A DNA stretch of 64,000 nucleotides from NCBI GenBank assembly GCA_019753125.1, contig JAIELH010000031.1:1-64000 (forward strand), given 5' to 3'. Position numbers and translations under genes: made by a program. How positions within the stretch are numbered: position 1 is the first letter of the stretch; each line of letters opens with the position of its first letter. The notes beneath the pieces are model-generated. The model searched no databases. It saw only the letters and a program-made list of their open reading frames with translations, and was not told the DNA's origin. Positions 1-7,832 of the stretch are shown one piece after another. The stretch is from Gallionellaceae bacterium (lineage in GTDB: Bacteria; Pseudomonadota; Gammaproteobacteria; Burkholderiales; Gallionellaceae).

Positions 1-972
1 CTCTGCCCGTATTGCGCAACCCGCTTCAAGATCAGCGAGGCGCAGTTGGCCGCGCATCGTGGCATGGTGCGCTGCGGTCAGTGCCTGCAAATTTTCGATG
101 CGGGCACCGATTTCACTCCAGACCCGCCGCATCCGCAACTTGAATTGCCGATAGCGGATGAATTACACGCGGTCACCGGGCTTGCGCCGGGCGATGTGCC
201 GGCTACTCTCGACGCTCATCCAGTTGCAGAACAAAGCGCGCAAGACGAAGCAATCGCGGTTGCCGGTGAAACGCCGGATGCCGAATTACCCGTTACTGCC
301 GCCAGCTCTGATAATGCGGAACAAACAGGCAGTATAGGAAATATAGAGGCCGATCAGGCCGTTCCTGCACACCATGATGAGCCGGCGAGCATCGACATGC
401 CTTTGCCTGCTGATGCGCCCAGACCCTTAACGCTGGCCGAGCAAGTTGCCATTGTGCAAGACGAGGGCAACGGCCTGGCACACAAGCGCCGTAACTGGCC
501 CTGGGCGATTGCAGCCGCACTGCTGTTGCTGACGCTGCTTGCGCAGGCCATCTATTTATTTCGCGTTGACCTCGCCGCATACCGGCCAGAATTAAAGGCT
601 GCACTCGTTGAATATTGCCGGCTGCTGAATTGCAGCCTGCCGTTACCGCAACATGTCGACGCGATGAGCATCGAATCATCCGGCCTGGAAGCCGAACCGG
701 GGCATGAAAGCCGGATTATCCTCAGCGCCCTGTTGCGCAATCGTGCCGCCTACACGCAAGGCTTTCCCTCGTTGGAGCTCACCCTTAACGATACCCAGGA
801 CAAGGCGCTGGCACGCCGCACGTTCCGCCCGGCAGATTATTTGCCATTAACGGAAAACGAAAAAACCGGCCTGCTGCCCAACCACGAACTCAATATCAGA
901 CTGCAACTGGACACTACCGATCTCAGGCCGACCGGATACCGCCTGGTGCTGTTCTACCCAAGCCAGTCATAA
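1..972 (+). CDS. DUF3426 zinc-ribbon membrane protein, 5' partial
   Basis: The reading frame is open from base 1, so the start codon lies outside the window; the TTG at 46 in the ORF track is internal. The first residues show a CPYC...CGQC zinc ribbon of the MJ0042 type. An acidic, low-complexity linker follows, then one membrane segment (WPWAIAAALLLLTLLAQ, about residue 165) and a C-terminal DUF3426-like domain ending in LVLFYPSQS. This order (zinc ribbon, linker, one TM, DUF3426) is the standard architecture of the family in Betaproteobacteria, where it often follows prmA. Its molecular function is not known. Confidence 0.8.
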   Translation, partial: LCPYCATRFKISEAQLAAHRGMVRCGQCLQIFDAGTDFTPDPPHPQLELPIADELHAVTGLAPGDVPATLDAHPVAEQSAQDEAIAVAGETPDAELPVTAASSDNAEQTGSIGNIEADQAVPAHHDEPASIDMPLPADAPRPLTLAEQVAIVQDEGNGLAHKRRNWPWAIAAALLLLTLLAQAIYLFRVDLAAYRPELKAALVEYCRLLNCSLPLPQHVDAMSIESSGLEAEPGHESRIILSALLRNRAAYTQGFPSLELTLNDTQDKALARRTFRPADYLPLTENEKTGLLPNHELNIRLQLDTTDLRPTGYRLVLFYPSQS

Positions 973-976
973 AAAT

Positions 977-1075
977 TATACATAGCGACATAAATCTACT
1001 GATGGAACTACTAGCCATTGGTTATGCGCGACCCCGATGCCGGCCCGCTCGCTACGATTTCTGTCGCTATGTATA
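977..1075. repeat. Inverted-repeat element after the DUF3426 gene
   Basis: A 14-bp arm TATACATAGCGACA (977-990) is matched exactly by its reverse complement at 1062-1075, enclosing about 70 bp with no credible gene. The ORF at 1018-1212 runs through one arm and into the riboswitch. It could be a small inverted-repeat element or a long transcript-end hairpin; no T-tract is present. Confidence 0.5.
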
Positions 1076-1086
1076 GTACGCAGCAT

Positions 1087-1115
1087 TTGGATGTTTCGGC
1101 CGTTTCCGGCATAAT
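1087..1115 (+). promoter_or_regulatory. Predicted sigma-70 promoter of the gcv operon
   Basis: TTGGAT (1087-1092) and CATAAT (1110-1115) are separated by 17 bp. The expected transcription start near 1122 lies about 10 nt upstream of the first riboswitch stem, which is where a riboswitch promoter should be. The call rests only on motif and position. Confidence 0.45.
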
Positions 1116-1130
1116 TCGCCTCGCCGTTCA

Positions 1131-1450
1131 GACCGATGGGAGAGCGTGGCAGCAATCATTTATGCTGTGCCACCGCCGAAGGCGCAACACCCGTAACCGC
1201 TCAGGCACATGAACTATCGGTACAGGCAAATCTGGAGAGCGTTGGCTTGACCAACCACCGAAGGGGCACGCGATTTTTTTAATGCCTCTAAGAACCGTAG
1301 CGAGCGATTTGAATGCAAGGCGCACGGAACGCAGAAACCGGAATGTACACAGCAGTACATGAGGATTTCGAGTACCGCGCAACGCAGCAGTCAATTCGCG
1401 CAGTAGGTTATTAGAGGCATTACCGTAATCTCTCAGGTACCAAGGACAGA
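1131..1450 (+). ncRNA. Tandem glycine riboswitch (aptamer 2 interrupted)
   Basis: Two glycine aptamers precede gcvT. Aptamer 1 (about 1131-1222) has P1 ACCGAT/ATCGGT, GGGAGAG, CCGCCGAAGGCGCAA and GCTCAGGCAC. Aptamer 2 (about 1231-1450) has TCTGGAGAG, ACCACCGAAGGGGCA, then TAATCTCTCAGGTACCAAGGACAGA. These are the conserved blocks of the gcvT RNA motif. The P3 region of aptamer 2 is split by a 141-bp inverted-repeat element (1281-1421). Glycine riboswitches normally turn on glycine cleavage genes when glycine is abundant, and a terminator hairpin directly downstream provides the expression platform here. Confidence 0.88.
1281..1421. mobile_element. MITE-like element inserted in riboswitch aptamer 2
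   Basis: The 141-bp segment is bounded by perfect 11-bp inverted repeats, AATGCCTCTAA (1281) and TTAGAGGCATT (1411-1421). Inner sequence is also partly self-complementary (GCGATTTGA against TCAATTCGCGC). It has no ORF and no clear target duplication. It sits exactly in the variable P3 arm between conserved aptamer blocks, so the RNA can extrude it as a long hairpin. The non-autonomous transposon interpretation is inference; no second copy is seen in this window. Confidence 0.72.
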
Positions 1451-1453
1451 TGG

Positions 1454-1487
1454 GGCACTGCATGAATTCATGCAGTGCCTTTTTTAT
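1454..1487 (+). terminator. Rho-independent terminator of the glycine riboswitch
   Basis: GGCACTGCATGAA (1454-1466) is followed directly by its exact reverse complement (1467-1479) and then TTTTTTATTT. It starts four bases after the end of aptamer 2 and ends 14 bases before gcvT, so it is the likely riboswitch-controlled attenuator. Confidence 0.85.
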
Positions 1488-1500
1488 TTCAGAGGCAGAT

Positions 1501-2583
1501 ATGACCTTGAAACAAACACCCTTGAATGCCGCCCATCGCGCGATGGGCGCAAAAATGGTCGATTTTGGCGGCTGGGACATGCCGGTGAACTATGGCTCGC
1601 AGATCGACGAACATCACCAGGTGCGCAACGATTGCGGCATGTTCGACGTGTGCCACATGCGCGTGGTCGACGCGAAGGGCGACGGTGTGCGCGCGTTCCT
1701 GCGCTACCTGTTGGCCAACAATGCCGACAAGCTCACGCTGCCCGGCAAGGCGCTGTATTCCGCGATGCTGCGCCCGGACGGCGGCGTGATCGACGACCTG
1801 ATCATCTATTTCATGACCGAACAGTGGTTCCGCATCGTCGTCAATGCGGGCACGGCGGACAAGGACATCGCGTGGATGAAACAGCAGGCCGCAGCACACG
1901 CGCCACAACTGGCGATCACCTCGCGCGACGATCTGGCGATGGTCGCGGTGCAGGGGCCGAACGCACGCGCCAGAGTGTGGCAGGTGCTGCCCCAGACCAA
2001 AGCAGCGACCGAGGGATTGCAGAATTTTCAGGCCGCCGACTGCGGCGAATACTTTATCGCGCGCACCGGTTACACCGGCGAAGACGGCTTCGAGGTGATG
2101 CTGCTAAAAAGTGCGGTCGAAGCGTTCTGGTACGCGCTGAACCAGGCGGGTGTCAAACCGATCGGCCTCGGCGCGCGCGATACGCTGCGGCTCGAAGCGG
2201 GCATGAACCTGTACGGGCAGGACATGGACGAGAGCATCAACCCGCTGGAAGCCGGCATGGCCTGGACCGTGGACCTGAAGAGCCCGCGCGACTTCATCGG
2301 CAAGGCGGCGCTGCTGGCAAACCCGCCGACACGCAAACTGGTCGGCCTGGTATTGCTGGATCGCGGCGTGCTGCGCGGCCACCAGCAAGTCCATACGGCG
2401 CATGGCGAGGGCGAGATCACCAGCGGCAGTTTCTCGCCGACGCTGGAGAAATCCATCGCGCTGGCGCGCGTGCCGAACGGCGTGCAAATCGGCGACACCG
2501 TGCAGGTCGCAATCCGCGATAAAATGCTCGTGGCGCAGGTGGTGAAATACCCGTTCGCGCGCCACGGCAAAGGTTTGATTTAA
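1501..2583 (+). CDS. gcvT: Glycine cleavage system T protein (aminomethyltransferase)
   Basis: GcvT takes the aminomethyl group from lipoyl-GcvH and, with tetrahydrofolate, releases ammonia and forms 5,10-methylene-THF. The 360-aa product shows the family N-terminus ([23 protein letters not shown]), [12 protein letters not shown] and [20 protein letters not shown]. The start chosen is ATG 1501 with AGAGGCAG just upstream; the longer ORF from 1450 would begin inside the riboswitch and terminator. It is the first gene of the riboswitch-controlled gcv operon, followed by gcvH, gcvPA, tpx and gcvPB. No lesion is seen. Confidence 0.96.
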   Translation: MTLKQTPLNAAHRAMGAKMVDFGGWDMPVNYGSQIDEHHQVRNDCGMFDVCHMRVVDAKGDGVRAFLRYLLANNADKLTLPGKALYSAMLRPDGGVIDDLIIYFMTEQWFRIVVNAGTADKDIAWMKQQAAAHAPQLAITSRDDLAMVAVQGPNARARVWQVLPQTKAATEGLQNFQAADCGEYFIARTGYTGEDGFEVMLLKSAVEAFWYALNQAGVKPIGLGARDTLRLEAGMNLYGQDMDESINPLEAGMAWTVDLKSPRDFIGKAALLANPPTRKLVGLVLLDRGVLRGHQQVHTAHGEGEITSGSFSPTLEKSIALARVPNGVQIGDTVQVAIRDKMLVAQVVKYPFARHGKGLI

Positions 2584-2587
2584 GCAT

Positions 2588-2648
2588 GTAGGGTGGGCAC
2601 ATGCGTGCCCACGCGGAAAAATGGTGGGCAACTTGTTGCCCACCCTAC
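2588..2648. repeat. Intergenic palindromic repeat (GTAGGGTGGGC family)
   Basis: GTAGGGTGGGC at 2588 is mirrored by GCCCACCCTAC ending at 2648, with inner partially paired arms. It fills most of the gcvT-gcvH gap. This motif is common as a dispersed intergenic palindrome in proteobacteria (recalled, not searched). Confidence 0.65.
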
Positions 2649-2674
2649 GAATAACCAAATATCTGGAGATATTG

Positions 2675-3076
2675 ATGAGCAACTCAAGCAACTTGCCAAG
2701 TAATTTGAAATATACCGCCTCCCACGAATGGGTCAGAACCGAAGCAGACGGCAGCATCAGCATCGGCATCACCGATCATGCGCAGGAACTGCTGGGTGAC
2801 ATGGTGTTCGTCGAGGCTCCGGCCAACGGACGCAAGTTGAAAGCCAAGGAAGAATGCGCCGTGGTTGAATCGGTAAAAGCTGCTGCCGATGTCTATGCGC
2901 CGGTTGCCGGCGAAGTGGTTGCGGCAAACAGCGCACTGGACAATGCGCCGGAATCGATCAACAGCGACCCGTATGGCGCGTGGATTTTCCGGATGAAGCC
3001 GGATAACGCGGCGGATGTGGCGGCGTTGATGGATGCGGCTGCGTATCAGGCTGTTGTCGACAGCGAAGCACACTAA
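2675..3076 (+). CDS. gcvH: Glycine cleavage system H protein
   Basis: GcvH is the lipoyl carrier that shuttles the aminomethyl intermediate between the P and T proteins. The 133-aa product has the family start ([32 protein letters not shown]) and the lipoylation site in [19 protein letters not shown], where the Lys is modified. The start is ATG 2675 with TGGAG upstream; the ORF-track start at 2621 runs back into the palindromic repeat. Length is close to the family norm of about 130 aa. Confidence 0.96.
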   Translation: MSNSSNLPSNLKYTASHEWVRTEADGSISIGITDHAQELLGDMVFVEAPANGRKLKAKEECAVVESVKAAADVYAPVAGEVVAANSALDNAPESINSDPYGAWIFRMKPDNAADVAALMDAAAYQAVVDSEAH

Positions 3077-3083
3077 AACTGCG

Positions 3084-3155
3084 GGGAAGGGAGAAGGGTT
3101 AAGGAGGAAGGGTAAAACCTTGGGCGCGCAAAGCGCGCCACCCTTCTCCCTTCCC
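3084..3155. repeat. Intergenic inverted repeat between gcvH and gcvPA
   Basis: A 16-bp arm GGGAAGGGAGAAGGGT (3084-3099) pairs with ACCCTTCTCCCTTCCC (3140-3155), and an inner GGCGCGC/GCGCGCC hairpin lies in the loop. A related purine-rich stretch occurs upstream of glmS near 12215-12243, so this is probably a dispersed repeat. Confidence 0.6.
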
Positions 3156-3181
3156 TCTTCCCCCTTCTCCAAGGATTTAAT

Positions 3182-4534
3182 ATGCCCTTCATTCCCCATA
3201 CCGAACATGACATCCAGGCGATGCTTGCCAGCATCGGCGCAACAAACATCGATGCGCTGTTCGACGAGATACCCGCCGCGCTGCGCAACGGCAAGCTGAA
3301 CACGACCGGTGACGGGTTGAACGAGATGCAGGTGGCGCGCCTGATGCGCGAGCGCGCTGCACAGGATGCCCAGCCGCTCAACTTCATTGGCGCGGGCGCC
3401 TATGAGCACCATATTCCCGCAGCGGTGTGGGAGATCGCTACGCGCGGCGAGTTCTACACCGCCTACACGCCGTACCAGGCCGAGGCCAGCCAGGGCACGC
3501 TGCAAGTGCTGTACGAATACCAGACGATGATGGCGTCGCTCACCGGCATGGATGCGTCCAATGCCAGCCTGTACGACGGCGCTTCCGGCCTGGCCGAAGC
3601 GATCCTGATGGCGGTGCGCGCGCACAAAAGCTCACGCCGCGTGCTGCTCCCGGCAACGGTTTCGCCGTTCTATCGCAGCGTCGCGCAAAGCATCGTCAAG
3701 TTGCAGGGCATCGAGCTGATCGATATTCCTTTCGACATCGCAACCGGCACGGCAGACATCAAGGCGTTGCAGCAGCATGCCGGCAGCAATATTGCCGCGC
3801 TGGTGATTCCGCAGCCGAATTTCTTCGGCGCACTGGAGGACGTGGGTGCGCTGACCGATTGGGCGCATGCGCAGGGCGCGCTGGCGATTGCGCTGGTGAA
3901 CCCGCTGGCGCTGGCGTTGTTAAAGGCGCCGGGCAACTGGGGCGCCAAGGGCGCGGACATCGCGGTCGGCGACGGCCAGCCGCTCGGCGCGCCACTGTCC
4001 AGCGGCGGCCCGTATTTCGGTTTCATGTGCTGCAAACAGGCGCTGGTGCGCCAGATGCCCGGCCGCATCATCGGCCGCACCGTCGATCTGGACGGCAAGC
4101 CGGGTTTCACGTTGACGCTGCAGGCGCGCGAGCAGCACATCCGCCGCGCCAAGGCGACCTCCAATATTTGCAGCAATCAGGGTTTGATGGCAACCGCTGC
4201 GACGATCCACATGGCACTGCTCGGCGCCGATGGGCTGCGCCGCGCAGCCGCCGCCTCGCACGCCAACACGCAAGCCCTCGCGGTGCAGGCCGGCGGCGTG
4301 CAAGGCGTGAAACGCTTGTTTGGTGGCGCACATTTCCACGAAATCGTGCTGCACCTGCCCAAATCATCCGCTGCTGTATTATCCGGCATGGCCGGTCAGG
4401 GAGTGCTCGGCGGCCATGACCTGCAACCGCATTACCCGCAGCTCGGCAACGCGATCCTGGTGTGTGCCACCGAGACCAAGACGCCGGAAGATTTGCAACG
4501 CTACGTGGCGGCGTTACGCCACGCACTTCAATAA
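3182..4534 (+). CDS. gcvPA: Glycine dehydrogenase (decarboxylating) subunit 1
   Basis: This is the N-terminal half of the two-subunit P protein, the PLP enzyme that decarboxylates glycine and loads GcvH. The 450-aa product begins [20 protein letters not shown] and contains [22 protein letters not shown]-type and [10 protein letters not shown]-type blocks of GcvPA; its C-terminus is VAALRHALQ. Start ATG 3182 follows AAGGATTTAAT. The PLP lysine is carried by the partner subunit encoded by gcvPB, separated here by tpx. Confidence 0.95.
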   Translation: MPFIPHTEHDIQAMLASIGATNIDALFDEIPAALRNGKLNTTGDGLNEMQVARLMRERAAQDAQPLNFIGAGAYEHHIPAAVWEIATRGEFYTAYTPYQAEASQGTLQVLYEYQTMMASLTGMDASNASLYDGASGLAEAILMAVRAHKSSRRVLLPATVSPFYRSVAQSIVKLQGIELIDIPFDIATGTADIKALQQHAGSNIAALVIPQPNFFGALEDVGALTDWAHAQGALAIALVNPLALALLKAPGNWGAKGADIAVGDGQPLGAPLSSGGPYFGFMCCKQALVRQMPGRIIGRTVDLDGKPGFTLTLQAREQHIRRAKATSNICSNQGLMATAATIHMALLGADGLRRAAAASHANTQALAVQAGGVQGVKRLFGGAHFHEIVLHLPKSSAAVLSGMAGQGVLGGHDLQPHYPQLGNAILVCATETKTPEDLQRYVAALRHALQ

Positions 4535-4545
4535 AGGAGAACGAC

Positions 4546-5055
4546 ATGACACAAAGCACAACACTCGGCGGTAATCCTGTACAACTGAATGGCAGCTTTC
4601 CGCAAGTCGGACAAACTGCACCGGCTTTTTCGCTGGTTGCAAAAGACCTGAAAGACGTGACGCTCAACGACTTTGCCGGCAAGCGCAAGGTGCTGAACAT
4701 CGTGCCGAGTCTGGACACGCCGACCTGCCAGGCTTCCGCACGCCGCTTTAACCAGGCCGCCAGCACGTTGGCCAATACCGTCGTGATCAACATTTCCGGT
4801 GACCTGCCGTTTGCGATGGCGCGTTTCTGCGCCAGCGAAGGCCTGGACAACGTGGTCAACCTGTCGATGATGCGCGGCCGCGAATTTCTGCGCAATTACG
4901 GCGTGGAGATCGCCAGCGGCGTATTGACCGGCCTGGCTGCCCGCGCGGTGATCGTGCTGGATACCAGCAACGTGGTGCGCTATACCGAGCTGGTCAGCGA
5001 AATCAAGAACGAGCCGAATTACGACGCGGCGCTGGCGGCATTGCAGGCTCTATAA
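4546..5055 (+). CDS. tpx: Thiol peroxidase Tpx (2-Cys peroxiredoxin)
   Basis: Tpx reduces hydroperoxides using thioredoxin. The 169-aa product has the peroxidatic motif [16 protein letters not shown] (Cys about residue 61) and a second Cys in MARFCASEG at the resolving position of the atypical 2-Cys Tpx family. ATG 4546 follows AAAGGAGAACGAC; the longer ORF from 4462 overlaps gcvPA. It lies 11 nt after gcvPA, so it is probably co-transcribed with the gcv genes and so under glycine control, which is unusual for a peroxidase. Confidence 0.95.
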   Translation: MTQSTTLGGNPVQLNGSFPQVGQTAPAFSLVAKDLKDVTLNDFAGKRKVLNIVPSLDTPTCQASARRFNQAASTLANTVVINISGDLPFAMARFCASEGLDNVVNLSMMRGREFLRNYGVEIASGVLTGLAARAVIVLDTSNVVRYTELVSEIKNEPNYDAALAALQAL

Positions 5056-5060
5056 CATGG

Positions 5061-5133
5061 TCATTCCCGCGCAGGCGGGAATCCAGCGTATTTATTCAAG
5101 GTGAGTCATGGATTCCCGCCTGCGCGGGAATGA
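5061..5133. repeat. Inverted repeat TCATTCCCGCGCAGGCGGGA
   Basis: TCATTCCCGCGCAGGCGGGAATCCA (5061-5085, quoted as the family form) is mirrored at 5109-5133 with a 23-bp loop. Each arm is itself a small palindrome. This is a widespread intergenic repeat type in proteobacteria. It separates tpx from gcvPB and could attenuate readthrough. Confidence 0.7.
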
Positions 5134-5160
5134 CAAGGGTTAAGTTTTAAAGGTATTTTT

Positions 5161-6681
5161 ATGCTGATTTTCGAACGCTCCCATCCCGGTCGCCGCAATG
5201 CGGCGCAGGCTCCGCATTACGCCGCAGCAGTCAGCGGCCCTTCGACCGTGCTCAGGACAGGCATCCCGGCCGCATTGTTGCGCGAGGACCAGCCGCTGTT
5301 GCCGGAAGCCTCGGAAATGGACGTGGTACGCCACTACACCAGCCTGTCGCAAAAGAACTTTTCGATCGACACGCACTTCTATCCGCTCGGCTCCTGCACG
5401 ATGAAATATAACCCGCGTGCCTGCAACACGCTGGCGATGCTGCCGAACTTTTTGGCGCGTCATCCGCTCGCACCGGAATCCACCGGACAGGGGCTGCTGG
5501 CCTGTCTGCATGACCTGCAGGAGATATTGAAGGATGTCACCGGCATGGCCGGTGTCAGCCTGATGCCGATGGCCGGCGCGCAGGGCGAATTTGCCGGCAT
5601 CGCAATGATGCGCGCCTATCACGATGCACGCGGCGATACGGCACGCAGCGAGATCATCGTGCCGGACGCGGCGCATGGCACCAACCCGGCCACCGCCGTG
5701 ATGTGCGGCTACACCGTGAAAGAGATCCCGACCGACGCGAACGGTGACGTGAATCTGGACGCGTTGCGCGCCGCCGTCGGCCCGCAGACCGCCGGGTTGA
5801 TGCTGACCAACCCTTCCACGCTCGGCGTGTTCGAAAGGCAGATCCAGGCGATCCAGAAAATTGTCCACGATGCGGGCGGCCTGCTGTATTACGACGGCGC
5901 GAACCTGAACGCGATCCTCGGCAAGGTCAAGCCGGGCGACATGGGTTTCGACGTGATCCACATGAACCTGCACAAGACCTTCTCCACGCCGCATGGCGGC
6001 GGCGGGCCGGGCGCGGGCGCGGTCGGTGTCGCGGAACGCCTGCTGCCGTTCCTGCCATTGCCGGTAGTTGCCAAAGAACCTCCCTCACCCCAACCCTCTC
6101 CCGGAGGGAGAGGGAGCCAGAATACTTATCGTTACCTCACCGAAGCCGACCTGCCGCAGTCGATCGGCCACCTGTCCGCGTTCACCGGCAATATCGGCGT
6201 GCTGCTGCGCGCCTATGTGTATGCGCGCATGCTCGGTGCGGAGGGCATGCACCGCGTCGCGGAATTCGCGACGCTGAATGCCAATTACCTGATGGCGGAA
6301 CTGCACAAGGCCGGTTTTGCGGTCGCATTCCCGCAGCGCCGCGCCAGCCACGAATTTATCATCTCGGTCAAACCGATCAAGGACGCCACCGGCATCTCGG
6401 CGATGGACGTCGCGAAACGCCTGCTGGACAAAGGCTACCATCCTCCCACCACCTATTTCCCGATGCTGGTGCCGGAATGCCTGCTGATCGAGCCGACCGA
6501 GACCGAATCGAAGGAAACACTGGATGGTTTCGTCACCGCACTGAAGGAAATTCGCGACGAAGCCTATGCGACACCGGAGCTGGTGAAGGGTGCGCCGCAC
6601 ACGATGCCGGTGCGCCGCCTCGACGACGTGAAGGCAGCACGCGAACTCGATCTGGCATGGCATGGCCGCACCACGGGCTGA
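5161..6681 (+). CDS. gcvPB: Glycine dehydrogenase (decarboxylating) subunit 2, with two in-frame repeat inserts
   Basis: This C-terminal half of the P protein carries the PLP lysine in [17 protein letters not shown] (about residue 272). The product is 506 aa and is recognisable end to end ([53 protein letters not shown]). Two stretches do not match the family as I know it: [10 protein letters not shown] near residues 25-34, and [16 protein letters not shown] near residues 305-321. Their DNA looks like dispersed intergenic repeats that were inserted in multiples of three. Both lie in likely surface regions, and the conserved core is intact, so the enzyme is probably functional. Confidence 0.94.
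   Translation: MLIFERSHPGRRNAAQAPHYAAAVSGPSTVLRTGIPAALLREDQPLLPEASEMDVVRHYTSLSQKNFSIDTHFYPLGSCTMKYNPRACNTLAMLPNFLARHPLAPESTGQGLLACLHDLQEILKDVTGMAGVSLMPMAGAQGEFAGIAMMRAYHDARGDTARSEIIVPDAAHGTNPATAVMCGYTVKEIPTDANGDVNLDALRAAVGPQTAGLMLTNPSTLGVFERQIQAIQKIVHDAGGLLYYDGANLNAILGKVKPGDMGFDVIHMNLHKTFSTPHGGGGPGAGAVGVAERLLPFLPLPVVAKEPPSPQPSPGGRGSQNTYRYLTEADLPQSIGHLSAFTGNIGVLLRAYVYARMLGAEGMHRVAEFATLNANYLMAELHKAGFAVAFPQRRASHEFIISVKPIKDATGISAMDVAKRLLDKGYHPPTTYFPMLVPECLLIEPTETESKETLDGFVTALKEIRDEAYATPELVKGAPHTMPVRRLDDVKAARELDLAWHGRTTG
6080..6116. repeat. Dispersed CCCTCTCCCGGAGGGAGAGGG repeat inside gcvPB
   Basis: The palindrome CCCTCTCCCGGAGGGAGAGGG preceded by CTCCCTCACCCCAA lies within the gcvPB frame. A sister copy in intergenic DNA at 7665-7702 starts CTCCCTCATCCCCACCCTTC. 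Here it is read in frame as [12 protein letters not shown]. Confidence 0.8.
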
Positions 6682-6749
6682 ACCACTGCACAAGGCATTG
6701 CGCCGCCGGTGTTATACTTCCCTGTTGTAACAACCGACTGGAGAAAAAC

Positions 6750-7625
6750 ATGAAACGATTTTTGATATTGCTGACGATGACCCTGGCCTGTATGAGCCTG
6801 TTCGGCGTGACCGCCGAAGCCAAACGCTTTGGCGGCGGCAGCAGCGTGGGCAAGCAACGCACGATGACCCCGCAGCCCGCGCCGAAAGCGCCGGCCGCCG
6901 CCCCTGCCCCGGCTCCCGCAGCCACTCCCGCACCTGCGCCTGCCGGCAATAAGTGGCTGGGCCCTCTGGCCGGCTTGGCAATCGGCGCCGGGCTCGGCGC
7001 GCTGTTTGCCGGTGGCGGCCTCAGCGGTTTGGGCGGAGCAATGGGCGGCATTTTGATGGCGCTACTCGCGGCCGGCGTCGTGATGTTCCTGATCGCAAAA
7101 TTCCGCAAGCCACAACCCGCCGCGATGCAATATGCCGGGGCTGGCGCGCCTTACCATGAACAACAACCGCCATTGGCCGGCGCACCCGCAGCCATGGGCA
7201 GTTCCGCCGATGCCGCGCCTGTCGCCGCACCTGCCGCGCACAATATTCCTGCGGATTTCCCGGTGGAAAGCTTTCTGCGCAGCGCCAAGACCTCCTTTAT
7301 CCGCCTGCAGGCCGCGAATGACCGCAAGGATTTGAACGACATCCGCGAATACACGACGCCCGAGATGTTTGCCGAAATTTCGATGCAACTGCAGGAGCGT
7401 GACAATACACCGCAAAAAACCGATGTGATCGCAATCAATGCCGAACTGCTTGAAGTGGCCAACGAAGGCGACATGGCGATCGCCAGCGTGCGCCTTACCG
7501 GGCAGTTGAGCGAGAACAACGGCGCTCCGGAGAATGTCGATGAAATCTGGCACGTGCAGAAAGACCTGCGCGACAGCAAGGCGGTATGGCTGCTGGCCGG
7601 AATTCAGCAGACGACGCTGCATTAA
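6750..7625 (+). CDS. Tim44-like domain protein, exported or membrane
   Basis: The 291-aa product starts with a signal-peptide-like segment (MKRFLILLTMTLACMSLFGVTAEA) and continues with a Pro/Ala-rich linker (about residues 45-70). A Gly-rich hydrophobic region and a membrane segment (MGGILMALLAAGVVMFLIAKF) follow, and then a C-terminal Tim44-like domain (about 170-291, FPVESFLRSAKTSFIRLQAAND). ATG 6750 has GGAG upstream; the ORF-track start at 6477 lies inside gcvPB. In Betaproteobacteria this family is commonly encoded close to ubiquinone genes, as here just before ubiB. Its role is unknown. Confidence 0.8.
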   Translation: MKRFLILLTMTLACMSLFGVTAEAKRFGGGSSVGKQRTMTPQPAPKAPAAAPAPAPAATPAPAPAGNKWLGPLAGLAIGAGLGALFAGGGLSGLGGAMGGILMALLAAGVVMFLIAKFRKPQPAAMQYAGAGAPYHEQQPPLAGAPAAMGSSADAAPVAAPAAHNIPADFPVESFLRSAKTSFIRLQAANDRKDLNDIREYTTPEMFAEISMQLQERDNTPQKTDVIAINAELLEVANEGDMAIASVRLTGQLSENNGAPENVDEIWHVQKDLRDSKAVWLLAGIQQTTLH

Positions 7626-7664
7626 TTTGCATAATTTGAAGATTTACTTAAATCATGACATTTG

Positions 7665-7736
7665 CTCCCTCATCCCCACCCTTCTCCCGGAAGGAGAAGG
7701 GCTTAGCTCCCCTCATAGGGATTAAGGGTGGGGGAA
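7665..7736. repeat. Intergenic CCCTTCTCCCGGAAGGAGAAGGG repeat
   Basis: The inner palindrome CCCTTCTCCCGGAAGGAGAAGGG is flanked by outer arms CCCCACCCTT and AAGGGTGGGG. It is the same family as the in-frame copy in gcvPB. It occupies the gap between the Tim44-like gene and ubiB and may form a hairpin. Confidence 0.7.
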
Positions 7737-7832
7737 CAAGCGTGAAATAGCCGTCCTGCCATGTATTTTGTAACATTCAGTAATACCTGCACACCTCTTC
7801 GCCCCACTGATTGTGTGTAAAAACAAAACAAC

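Noticed and set aside
1018-1212. 64-aa ORF upstream of gcvT
   Set aside because: It spans an inverted-repeat arm, the predicted promoter and the first riboswitch aptamer, and has no ribosome binding site.
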